NCBI RefSeq assembly: GCF_040822065.1
Contig: NZ_CP162005.1
Location: 4,154,001-4,218,000, forward strand
Reading direction: 5' to 3'
From: Pedobacter sp. WC2423
Lineage (GTDB): Bacteria; Bacteroidota; Bacteroidia; Sphingobacteriales; Sphingobacteriaceae
Length of the DNA: 64,000 bases
A program made the position numbers and the translations under genes. This document shows, one piece after another, positions 56,049-63,169 of this stretch; positions within the stretch are counted from its first letter, which is position 1; each line of letters starts with the position of its first letter. The notes under the pieces are model-generated. The model was not told the DNA's origin. It ran no database searches and was given only the letters and a program-made list of their open reading frames with translations.

Positions 56049-57599
56049 TTATAACTTTATTTCTTCGTCTTTAGAGGATATAAAATGAAACTCTGTTAAT
56101 AAGTAAGACGGAACTGCCTTAACTTTAATTTTCTGTCCGAATTTAAAGAACCACTTCCATTGCAGGGAGTAAACACCCTTTTTGATAAAGGCTTCTATAT
56201 ACGGGTGTACACAAAGCGTAATGTTTTTTTCATTCTGCTCACGCAAAATGTAGTTCATATTACTTTCAATATCATCCATTAAAACGATACTCGCTTTAAT
56301 TTCACCAGTACCATGACACATTGGACAAACTTCACTGGTCACAATGTTCATCTCAGGACGAACACGCTGACGTGTAATTTGCACAAGGCCGAACTTACTT
56401 GGAGGCAGAATAGTGTGTTTAGCACGATCCAGTAACATCAGTTCACGCAGATAGTCAAATAACATTTTACGGTTTACTGGTTTGTGCATATCGATAAAAT
56501 CGATCACTACAATACCACCCATATCACGTAGTCTGAGCTGACGCGCAATTTCCTTTGCAGCTTCCTTGTTTACCTGTAAGGCATTGTCTTCCTGGTTTTC
56601 TTTATTAGCTGTTCTGTTACCGCTGTTAACGTCGATCACGTGAAGAGCCTCGGTATGTTCAACAACAAGATAAGCTCCACCGGCAAGATTTACGGTTTTG
56701 CCAAAGCCATTCTTAATTTGTTTTTCAATTCCGAAATGCTCGAATATAGGTTCCTTGTGCTTGTAAGGTTTTACTATTTTCTCCATTTCCGGAGAAATTT
56801 CATGCACGTAAGAACGGATATCTTCAAACAAGCCTGCATCGTTCACATAAACGTTAGTGAAGTCAACACTTAAAATGTCACGAATTAACGTTGACGTTCT
56901 GTCCATCTCTCCCCAAACACGTTTGGAAGGCTCAGCTTCAGGTAATTTCTTAATGAAATTTTCCCACTTTGAGACAGAATCCAATAAGTCTTTTTGCAAT
57001 TCTTCAACCCCTTTGCCTTCAGAAACTGTTCTGATGATCACACCGAAGTTTTTAGGCTTAATACTTTCAATAATCTTTTTTAAACGATTACGTTCTGTAT
57101 TACTCTTAATTTTTTTCGAGATTGATATTACATTAGAAAATGGGACTAATACAATGTACCGTCCTGCAATAGAAAGATCAGAGCTTAGACGCGGTCCTTT
57201 TGTTGAAATAGGCTCTTTAGCTATTTGAACAGGTATAAGCATGTTTTTGGAAACGACCTCAGATATTTTGCCAGCCTTATTAATATCGGCTTCAAGCTTT
57301 AAATTGTCTAATAACGTCCCACTAACAGTGCCATTCCGCTTAATTTTTGTAAGCTTTAATAAAGATTGAACTTGCGGACCAAGATCGAAATAATGCAAAA
57401 AAGCATCTTTCTCATAACCCACATCAACAAACGCAGCATTTAGTCCCGGCATAATTTTCTTTATGCGGCCTAAATAAATATCGCCTACGGCGTAATTTGT
57501 GTTGATGTGTTCTTTATGAAGTTCTACAAGTTGTTTATCTTCAATCAAAGCTATGGTTACTCCCGTAGGAGACGAATCGATAATTAATTCCTTTACCAA
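56049..57599 (-). CDS. rng: Ribonuclease E/G family protein (RNase G)
   Basis: 516 aa. S1 RNA-binding domain near 35-130 (GDIYLGRIKKIMPGLNAAFVDVGYEKDAFLH), catalytic core with Mg-binding Asp residues (VIDVNSGNR, IVVIDFIDMHKP) and the zinc link CPMCHGTG. Lacks the long RNase E degradosome tail. It processes 5' ends of rRNA and mRNA. The start is a TTG at 57599 directly after an in-frame TAG; no ATG fits the conserved N-terminus VKELIIDSSP. Confidence 0.93.
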   Translation of the reverse strand: MVKELIIDSSPTGVTIALIEDKQLVELHKEHINTNYAVGDIYLGRIKKIMPGLNAAFVDVGYEKDAFLHYFDLGPQVQSLLKLTKIKRNGTVSGTLLDNLKLEADINKAGKISEVVSKNMLIPVQIAKEPISTKGPRLSSDLSIAGRYIVLVPFSNVISISKKIKSNTERNRLKKIIESIKPKNFGVIIRTVSEGKGVEELQKDLLDSVSKWENFIKKLPEAEPSKRVWGEMDRTSTLIRDILSVDFTNVYVNDAGLFEDIRSYVHEISPEMEKIVKPYKHKEPIFEHFGIEKQIKNGFGKTVNLAGGAYLVVEHTEALHVIDVNSGNRTANKENQEDNALQVNKEAAKEIARQLRLRDMGGIVVIDFIDMHKPVNRKMLFDYLRELMLLDRAKHTILPPSKFGLVQITRQRVRPEMNIVTSEVCPMCHGTGEIKASIVLMDDIESNMNYILREQNEKNITLCVHPYIEAFIKKGVYSLQWKWFFKFGQKIKVKAVPSYLLTEFHFISSKDEEIKL

Positions 57600-57661
57600 A
57601 AGCTATACATTTAAAGGGATGAATCCCTTATTAAACACATGGACTGAATATATAAAAAACA

Positions 57662-57715
57662 GATCAACGAATAATAGATACTAAAACTAATCTTAGTATC
57701 TATTATTCGTTGATC
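57662..57715 (-). terminator. 23-bp perfect terminator hairpin after the HU operon
   Basis: Arms 57662-57684 and 57693-57715 are perfect complements over 23 bp with an 8-nt loop. On the minus strand the stem is followed by TGTTTTTTAT, fitting a terminator of the HU/TPR/29-aa transcript; the stem is much longer than usual. Confidence 0.8.
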
Positions 57716-57727
57716 ATGAAGAAAAAT

Positions 57728-57817
57728 CTATTTTTTCTTATGTCTGTTTTTTCTTAAACGTTTTTTACGTTTGTGGGTGGCCATTTTATGTCTTTTTCTT
57801 TTTTTACCGCTTGGCAT
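57728..57817 (-). CDS. 29-aa Lys/Arg-rich small protein
   Basis: ATG at 57817 to TAG at 57728 encodes MPSGKKRKRHKMATHKRKKR and then LRKNRHKKK: 18 of 29 residues are Lys, Arg or His. It resembles the tiny basic proteins of Bacteroidota that look ribosomal (THX-like); bL38 and THX-type proteins are reported in this phylum, but which this is I cannot tell. It lies 36 bp after the TPR gene and is followed by a strong terminator, so probably the last gene of the HU operon. Confidence 0.8.
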   Translation of the reverse strand: MPSGKKRKRHKMATHKRKKRLRKNRHKKK

Positions 57818-57853
57818 AATTGTAAGGTTTAAATATTTTTATAAATCTGTTTA

Positions 57854-58717
57854 TTAGTTTTTGGTTTTTAGCTCAGCCACCTTCTTATCAATGAAATTAG
57901 ATAAGGTTGGATTTGCCGCCAATTTTTTACTGTTCAGGTAAGCCTCAACAGCTTCTTTGTTTTTACCCAGGTTCTCATAAGCTGTAGCCAGATAGAAGTA
58001 AGCATCTGGTGAAGGCTTTTTAGCAATTATACCATTGAACCTGGTTATTGCTTTGTCAAATTGTCCGGATTTTATTGCAAAAGTTCCTAAGCTCATGTTT
58101 GCTTTCAGGTTATCAGGATCTTTTTTAATGACGTCCAGCAACATTGCTATTCCCGACATCGGTGCACCCATGCCGCTAACAACAGTGATTCCCAACCCGG
58201 TTTTAGCTTCAAGATTTGTTGAATCCAGTGCTACAGCATTCGTATAAGCTGCATTTGCTTTCTGTAATAATACAGGAGATATTAAACTATCCTGTGTATT
58301 GTCAAAAGCTTTCATCAATCTGCCACCAGCAGCTAACCAGCTATTCAGGTTTCGCTCTTTGCCAGCAATGATTTCCAGATATAACGCGCTTGGAACAGCT
58401 TGTTCAACATCATCCCATTTTTCTGCAAGAACTTTCGCAGCGTTCACTTTCTGATCTTCAGATGCAGTTTTATACGCATTTTCCAATGTAGTGATTTCCG
58501 CAGCTAAGTTAGCATTAATTGAATTTTTAGCAGCGGTCGAGACCTCTGTTAAATTAATTGTACTGCCTGCTGAAGTAAGTTGCCCTCCGGCAGGAACGCC
58601 AGATGTTTCTTTCTTCGGCTTCACTAAACCTTTAATATCTCTTGTAAACAAAAATACAGCCAGCAGAATTATTGCTGCAATAATTAGTGTTTGTTTAGAT
58701 CGGATAGTGTTCATCAT
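57854..58717 (-). CDS. Membrane-anchored tetratricopeptide repeat protein
   Basis: 287 aa. N-terminal anchor helix (TLIIAAIILLAVFLFT), then a Ser/Gly/Pro linker and TPR-like helix pairs in the C-terminal half (about 170-285: MSLGTFAIKSGQFDKAITRF, YFYLATAYENLGKNKEAVEAY). Likely a protein-protein scaffold in the periplasm. 7 bp after the HU gene. Confidence 0.88.
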   Translation of the reverse strand: MMNTIRSKQTLIIAAIILLAVFLFTRDIKGLVKPKKETSGVPAGGQLTSAGSTINLTEVSTAAKNSINANLAAEITTLENAYKTASEDQKVNAAKVLAEKWDDVEQAVPSALYLEIIAGKERNLNSWLAAGGRLMKAFDNTQDSLISPVLLQKANAAYTNAVALDSTNLEAKTGLGITVVSGMGAPMSGIAMLLDVIKKDPDNLKANMSLGTFAIKSGQFDKAITRFNGIIAKKPSPDAYFYLATAYENLGKNKEAVEAYLNSKKLAANPTLSNFIDKKVAELKTKN

Positions 58718-58724
58718 AAGCAGA

Positions 58725-59027
58725 TTAAGCTTCTACGCTTAGTTTTTTTGAATTGTTTTTTACTTTATCAACAAAAACTTTTGCTGGTTTGAAACTTGGT
58801 ACAAAATGCTCCGGAATAATAATCGCAGTGTTTTTTGAAATATTTCTGGCAGTTTTTTGTGCTCTTTTCTTAACAACAAAACTTCCAAAACCCCTAACAT
58901 AGACATTTTCGCCACCGATCATACTGCTTTTGATTACTTTGAAAAACGCCTCAACGGTTTCCTGTACATCTACCTTTTCAATTCCTGTTTTCGTTGATAT
59001 TTCTGAAATAATATCTGCCTTAGTCAT
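58725..59027 (-). CDS. HU family DNA-binding protein
   Basis: 100 aa, HU/IHF fold: two N-terminal helices (MTKADIISEISTKTG), the DNA-bending arm (GSFVVKKRAQKTARN) and IPEHFVPSFKPAKVF near the end. A dimeric nucleoid protein. Slightly longer than E. coli HU (90 aa). A possible promoter box TACTTTTG is at 59080-59087 on its strand. Confidence 0.95.
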   Translation of the reverse strand: MTKADIISEISTKTGIEKVDVQETVEAFFKVIKSSMIGGENVYVRGFGSFVVKKRAQKTARNISKNTAIIIPEHFVPSFKPAKVFVDKVKNNSKKLSVEA

Positions 59028-59079
59028 ATTTTCTATTATTAATTGTTGTGTGTTTAATATTATAAGTGATTTGGGGTTG

Positions 59080-59087
59080 CAAAAGTA
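59080..59087 (-). promoter_or_regulatory. Possible -7 box of the HU operon
   Basis: TACTTTTG on the minus strand matches TAnnTTTG; no clear -33 TTTG at the right distance. Confidence 0.45.
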
Positions 59088-59273
59088 TTGCTTTTTAATG
59101 AGATAGGAAAATAAAAGATCAATTATTTATCTTGAATAGTATCAGGGAATTGCAAGTTTTACATAATCTAACCTGATCAGCGTATTTCTGCAGGCTATAA
59201 CAAAATATACATTGGTGAATTTTGCGCAAGAAAAAATAATAATTTATAACTCGGCAAAATAATGGATTACTTG

Positions 59274-59281
59274 TATTTTTG
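59274..59281 (+). promoter_or_regulatory. Promoter-like box directly before mutY
   Basis: TATTTTTG ends 5 nt before the ATG at 59287. If it is the -7 element, transcription starts at or near the start codon. Confidence 0.4.
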
Positions 59282-59286
59282 AGGTT

Positions 59287-60336
59287 ATGGCATTTCAGCA
59301 AGAGCTTACCAGCTGGTATCTGGTTAATAAAAGAAATCTCCCCTGGAGACATACACAAGACCCGTATATTATATGGTTGTCAGAAATTATTTTACAGCAA
59401 ACCAGGGTAGAGCAGGGATTGCCATATTTTAACCGTTTTCTGGAAGCATATCCTACTGTTTCAGATTTCGCAGCTGCTACAGAAACGCAGATTCTGAAGC
59501 TTTGGCAGGGGTTGGGGTATTATTCTCGCGGTAGAAATATGTTATTTACAGCGCGCCAGATCATGGATTTATATGGTGGGGTTTTTCCTGTCAGCTACCG
59601 GGAACTGATCAAACTTAAAGGTATTGGTGAATACACAGCAGCAGCAATTTCTTCCTTTTCTTCTGGTGAGGCAATGGCAGTTTTAGATGGAAATGTGTTT
59701 CGCGTACTCTCGAGATATTTTGGAATCAGTACTCCGATTAATAGTACTTTGGGCAAAAAACAATTCTCAGAACTTGCACAATCTTTAATCGGTGATCAGG
59801 ATCCTGCTTTGTATAATCAGGCGATTATGGAATTTGGTGCTTTACAATGTAAACCTAAATCTCCTGATTGTGAGATTTGTCCTTTAATGCTTTCCTGTTA
59901 TGCTAAAAATAATAAGCTGATTCCGGTACTTCCGGTTAAGCTTAAAACAGTAAAGGTCAGAACACGCTATATAAATTATTTTATTTGCGAAGATGACAAT
60001 AAAGTACTCGTTAATAAAAGGATTTTGGAGGATGTGTGGCAACATTTATATGATTTCCCCAGTATAGAAACTTTAACGGAAGCGGATGTTAATCATGAGG
60101 AGTTTGTGGAAAAAGTTAAACAAAATTTTGGATCAGCTGTTGTTATCCGGCCGCTGATGCAAGTGAAACATTTATTGACACACCAAATTATATACGTTCA
60201 ATTTTTTGGTTTAGATAATTATATCATTAACTTTAATATTAGCGCAGAAGCGAATTGGGTCACATGGGCCGATTTGGATCAGCTGCCACAACCAAAAATT
60301 CTAACCAAATTTATTAACTTCTATTTTAACAAATAG
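59287..60336 (+). CDS. mutY: A/G-specific adenine glycosylase
   Basis: 349 aa. Removes adenine opposite 8-oxoguanine. HhH-GPD motif LKGIGEYTAAAISSF with catalytic Asp134 (AVLDGNVFR) and Glu33; the 4Fe-4S cluster is Cys188-x6-Cys195-x2-Cys198-x5-Cys204; C-terminal NUDIX-like MutT domain from ~235. Full length. ssb follows after 14 bp. Confidence 0.96.
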   Translation: MAFQQELTSWYLVNKRNLPWRHTQDPYIIWLSEIILQQTRVEQGLPYFNRFLEAYPTVSDFAAATETQILKLWQGLGYYSRGRNMLFTARQIMDLYGGVFPVSYRELIKLKGIGEYTAAAISSFSSGEAMAVLDGNVFRVLSRYFGISTPINSTLGKKQFSELAQSLIGDQDPALYNQAIMEFGALQCKPKSPDCEICPLMLSCYAKNNKLIPVLPVKLKTVKVRTRYINYFICEDDNKVLVNKRILEDVWQHLYDFPSIETLTEADVNHEEFVEKVKQNFGSAVVIRPLMQVKHLLTHQIIYVQFFGLDNYIINFNISAEANWVTWADLDQLPQPKILTKFINFYFNK

Positions 60337-60350
60337 TAAACTCCAAATTC

Positions 60351-60776
60351 ATGTCAGGTATTAACAAAGTAATTTTAGTTGGACATTTAGGGAAGGATCC
60401 TGAAGTCCGTCACCTAGATGGTGGTGTTACCGTTGCAAGCTTTCCGCTGGCTACATCAGAAACTTATAATAAAGATGGAAAACGCATAGAACAAACAGAA
60501 TGGCATAACATTGTGTTGTGGAGAGGATTAGCCGAAGTGGCATCGAAGTATCTGCAAAAGGGAAAACTCGTTTATATAGAAGGAAAACTACGTACACGGT
60601 CATTTGAAGACCGGGAGAAGATAAAAAAATATGTAACTGAAGTCGTGGCTGAGAATTTTACGATTCTGGGCAGGAAAAGCGATTTTGAAAATACACCGGT
60701 AACGACTAACAGTACGCCTAAAAGTGAAAATGATTACCTGGATGCAGATGGTATCTCGGGTGATTTGCCTTTTTAA
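60351..60776 (+). CDS. ssb: Single-stranded DNA-binding protein
   Basis: 141 aa. OB fold (MSGINKVILVGHLGKDPEVR, TEWHNIVLWRGLAEVASKYL) and the conserved acidic tail ending DLPF that recruits partners. Short linker. Co-transcribed with mutY (14-bp gap); strong terminator at 60819. Confidence 0.96.
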   Translation: MSGINKVILVGHLGKDPEVRHLDGGVTVASFPLATSETYNKDGKRIEQTEWHNIVLWRGLAEVASKYLQKGKLVYIEGKLRTRSFEDREKIKKYVTEVVAENFTILGRKSDFENTPVTTNSTPKSENDYLDADGISGDLPF

Positions 60777-60818
60777 AGTCATTCATAGCATGGCCTAATT
60801 TTTTGTTTAATATTTTAT

Positions 60819-60858
60819 AAAAAGCCAGCATATCCGATCAGGAATATGCTGGCTTTTT
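60819..60858 (+). terminator. Rho-independent terminator after ssb
   Basis: AAAAAGCCAGCATAT (60819-60833) pairs perfectly over 15 bp with ATATGCTGGCTTTTT (60844-60858), loop CCGATCAGGA, T-tract after. Confidence 0.93.
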
Positions 60859-61100
60859 TTCTGGCTGAAAATGACTTCAAGCAAAAAAGGGATCAAGTCA
60901 TCAACTTGTGGAGCAGGCTCTTTTTTAAGCATAAATTTTTGACACGCTCAACAGAAAGTCTTTGCTGTCACGGATGCTCTTATGCTTCTGGAAGTTGCGC
61001 TGAAAGCTTTCAATTTGCCTGGGAATGACTCAGGGGAAACAAGGCCGGGCTGTTCGTAAATAAATTCAAAATAGCTAAATCATAAAGCTATATCGTCCGG

Positions 61101-61128
61101 GTACTGCCTGAGTATTGCCTGAGTACTC
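61101..61128. repeat. 11-bp tandem repeat
   Basis: GTACTGCCTGA, GTATTGCCTGA, then a partial GTACTC (2.5 copies, one change). GAGTACTC at the end is a palindrome. Confidence 0.7.
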
Positions 61129-61323
61129 GTTAGGGTAAGAGCAATGCTAAAGTAACGTGAGAGCATGGCAAGTCCAAGTCAAAACAACTAGTTGAAACAA
61201 CATGCACTCGACATGCTTACAGCCCGTTCTCAACCTGGTGTCATCCCGACCATCACTCAGGCACAACCAAACCATAAATAGTTGAAGATTAATGAAATTA
61301 TAATTTTCCCTTTGACTAACCCA

Positions 61324-61369
61324 CGGACAACTGCGGACAATTGCAGACAGCTGCGGACAATTGCGGACA
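61324..61369. repeat. 10-bp tandem repeat
   Basis: CGGACAACTG, CGGACAATTG, CAGACAGCTG and CGGACAATTG, then the partial CGGACA: four and a half copies with exact 10-bp period. Confidence 0.8.
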
Positions 61370-61696
61370 TTTTTTACGCATCAGGATAATCTTTAACGCT
61401 AATAGCTTACATTGGTGGAAAGATATTTATTTATTATGGGAAGTTTAACGGGTAAATTTTCAAAGGGAATCCAGGACGATTTCATTTTTAAAGCAGCAGT
61501 TTGGAGTACTGGTTGTTTCAAAAGTTCTGTAGTGGGCAAAAGGAAACAAACAATGGAAACGCAAAGGCATCAGAGCACTTGCGTAAAAGTAGCAAGCCTG
61601 GAAAAATCAGGATCTTTCTTCCCCCTAAAACTTGAAATTTAATCCCTAATCCGCAAGTTTATAACTTGATCCCAAAAAAGGCCGCCCGTTGTGCAA

Positions 61697-61729
61697 TGCC
61701 CCCAAAAAGTTAGACACTTTCTGGGGGCA
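61697..61729 (+). other. Self-complementary left end of the IS
   Basis: TGCCCCCA (61697-61704) pairs perfectly with TGGGGGCA (61722-61729), ending 5 nt before the orfA ATG. The hairpin could block read-through translation of the transposase from outside transcripts. Confidence 0.6.
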
Positions 61730-61734
61730 TTATT

Positions 61735-62268
61735 ATGAAAAAGAAAAACAGACACAGTTTTGAATTGAAGTTATACTGTGTGAAGCAGATGTCGGAACAT
61801 TATCGTTCTGCAAAATCTCTGGGTGAGGAATACGGGATTACTTATTCTCTTTTCGAAGATTGGTTTAGGATATACGAGCATCTGGGAGCTCCTGGATTAC
61901 TTCCCAGAAAGGGGAAAAGAGTTTTTAGTCCATCCTTTAAGCTAGCAGTCCTGAAGTCAATTCGTGAAGAAAAGTTATCTTTGAGAGCGGCGGTGCTACG
62001 TTTTGGGCTTTCAAGTGATGCGGGAATTATCGAATGGCAGAAACGATTTGAGAAGTTTGGATCATCTGGACTAGAACCGCGACCTAAAGGAAGACTACCG
62101 ATGGCATATAAGGAGAATCCAGCAAACAAGCGAAAACCGAGAAAATCGGATAGGCCACTTACCCGTGAGGAAGAGCTTTTACGGGAAAATGAATATTTAC
62201 GTGCAGAGAATGCCCTGCTAAAAAAGCTCCAGGCCTTAGTTCAAGCCGAAAACAAGCGCAAGCCATAA
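61735..62268 (+). CDS. IS3-family transposase OrfA (helix-turn-helix)
   Basis: 177 aa. Two helix-turn-helix units (about 5-45 and 60-100: FELKLYCVKQMSEHY, FKLAVLKSIREEKLSLRAAV) and a leucine-zipper-like helix near the C-terminus (REEELLRENEYLRAENALLK). It binds the IS ends. It contains the A AAA AAG slippery site at 62220-62226; a -1 shift continues into orfB. Its TAA overlaps the orfB ATG as TAATG. Confidence 0.93.
   Translation: MKKKNRHSFELKLYCVKQMSEHYRSAKSLGEEYGITYSLFEDWFRIYEHLGAPGLLPRKGKRVFSPSFKLAVLKSIREEKLSLRAAVLRFGLSSDAGIIEWQKRFEKFGSSGLEPRPKGRLPMAYKENPANKRKPRKSDRPLTREEELLRENEYLRAENALLKKLQALVQAENKRKP
62220..62226 (+). other. A6G programmed -1 frameshift site
   Basis: The heptamer A AAA AAG is in the OrfA frame (phase A|AAA|AAG). 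After -1 slippage the reading frame from 62226 stays open into orfB at 62268 with no stop between, so the OrfAB fusion transposase can be made. Confidence 0.85.
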
Positions 62269-63107
62269 TGGAACTAAGGCATCAGTTCGACCTGGATACC
62301 CTGTTGAATTGTATTAGCATGGCAAGAAGTACATTTTATTATTATTCTAAGAAGGCCAGTTTGCCTGATAAATACGAACAGGTCAAGATCCAGATCAACA
62401 AGGTCTATCATGCCCATAAAGGTCGCTTCGGCTATCGGCGCATTACCTTGCAACTGAAACGGGTCGGAATGGCTATTAACCATAAGACTGTATTTAGATT
62501 GATGGGAGAAATGAGGTTGAAGAGCCTGATCAGGATAAAAAAATACAGGTCTTATAGGGGCAAGCTAGGGAAAATAGCTCCAAATATCCTTAATAGGAAT
62601 TTCAAGGCTAACCAACCTATGCAAAAATGGGCCACAGATGTTACAGAATTCAAAGTCAAGGGAAAGAAATTGTACCTCTCTCCAATAATAGACCTGTTCA
62701 ATCAGGAGATTATCAGCTATGAACTCACTGACAGGCCGGTTTTCAAGGGAGTATTGGACATGCTCAAAAAAGTATTACCACAAGCTAGGAATACTTCTCA
62801 GTTAGTCTTGCATTCTGACCAGGGATGGCAATACCAGATGCCAAAGTATCAGCAACTGCTAAAAGCAAATGGGATTATCCAAAGTATGTCCAGAAAAGGT
62901 AATTGCTTAGATAATGCTATAATTGAAAACTTTTTCGGAACCTTAAAATCGGAACTCTTCTACTTAAATGAATATGAATCGACAGATCAGCTCAAAAAAG
63001 ATATAAATGACTATATCTGGTACTACAACAAGGAACGAATAAAATTGAACTTAAACGGAATGAGCCCGATGGAATATCGGGCTCATTATAACAAATCTAA
63101 TAACTAA
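62268..63107 (+). CDS. IS3-family transposase OrfB (DDE integrase core)
   Basis: 279 aa. rve-type catalytic domain with Asp124 (KWATDVTEF), Asp184 (LHSDQGWQY) and Glu220 (DNAIIENFF); the spacing D-59-D-35-E is right for the family. N-terminal HTH_21-like region (residues ~35-90, HKGRFGYRRITLQL). Full length, intact. It can start at its own ATG (TAATG junction) or be translated as the OrfAB fusion. Confidence 0.95.
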   Translation: MELRHQFDLDTLLNCISMARSTFYYYSKKASLPDKYEQVKIQINKVYHAHKGRFGYRRITLQLKRVGMAINHKTVFRLMGEMRLKSLIRIKKYRSYRGKLGKIAPNILNRNFKANQPMQKWATDVTEFKVKGKKLYLSPIIDLFNQEIISYELTDRPVFKGVLDMLKKVLPQARNTSQLVLHSDQGWQYQMPKYQQLLKANGIIQSMSRKGNCLDNAIIENFFGTLKSELFYLNEYESTDQLKKDINDYIWYYNKERIKLNLNGMSPMEYRAHYNKSNN

Positions 63108-63130
63108 ATTTGTCTAAACTTTTGGGGGCA

Positions 63131-63169
63131 GTCCATTGGGGCAGCCTTTTATATCCTGAGTGCTAAAAA
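63131..63169 (-). terminator. Half of a terminator, split by the IS
   Basis: On the minus strand the DUF4270 gene is followed by AAAAGGCTGCCC; the other arm, GGGCGGCCTTTTTT, is on the far side of the IS (61675-61690 region). Together they pair over 12 bp with one U-G. The terminator was probably that of the DUF4270 gene before insertion. Confidence 0.65.

Larger units (their letters stand above)
60777..61696. other. Noncoding stretch, ssb to IS element
   Basis: About 920 bp. It holds the ssb terminator (60819-60858), an 11-bp tandem repeat (61101-61128) and a 10-bp tandem repeat (61324-61369). Only short ORFs occur; the 76-codon one at 61412-61642 has a GTG/TTG-type start, a Ser/Lys-rich sequence and no recognised domain, so I do not call it. 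The segment has a less AT-rich composition than the genes around it (for example 60960-61060 and 61180-61260), which could mean transfer. Confidence 0.6.
61697..63130 (+). mobile_element. IS3-family insertion sequence, complete
   Basis: About 1434 bp. Terminal inverted repeats TGCCCCCAAAAAGTTAGACA (61697-61716) and the complement of 63111-63130 agree at 18 of 20 positions. It contains two overlapping ORFs in the IS3 arrangement, a complete DDE triad and an A6G frameshift site. The three bases outside each end (CAA and GTC) do not match, so no target duplication is visible. The flanks form the two halves of a terminator stem (see findings). I expect it to be functional, but subgroup (IS150-like) is a guess. 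Confidence 0.95.

Noticed and set aside
59119..59358. 79-aa minus-strand ORF across the mutY start
   Set aside because: Overlaps the start of mutY and its promoter-like box; Cys-rich random-looking sequence.
61412..61642. 76-aa ORF upstream of the IS
   Set aside because: Non-ATG start, no domain, low-complexity composition; kept only as part of the noncoding stretch.
61694..63133. Target-site duplication of the IS
   Set aside because: The 3-4 bases outside the ends (CAA / GTC) do not match.
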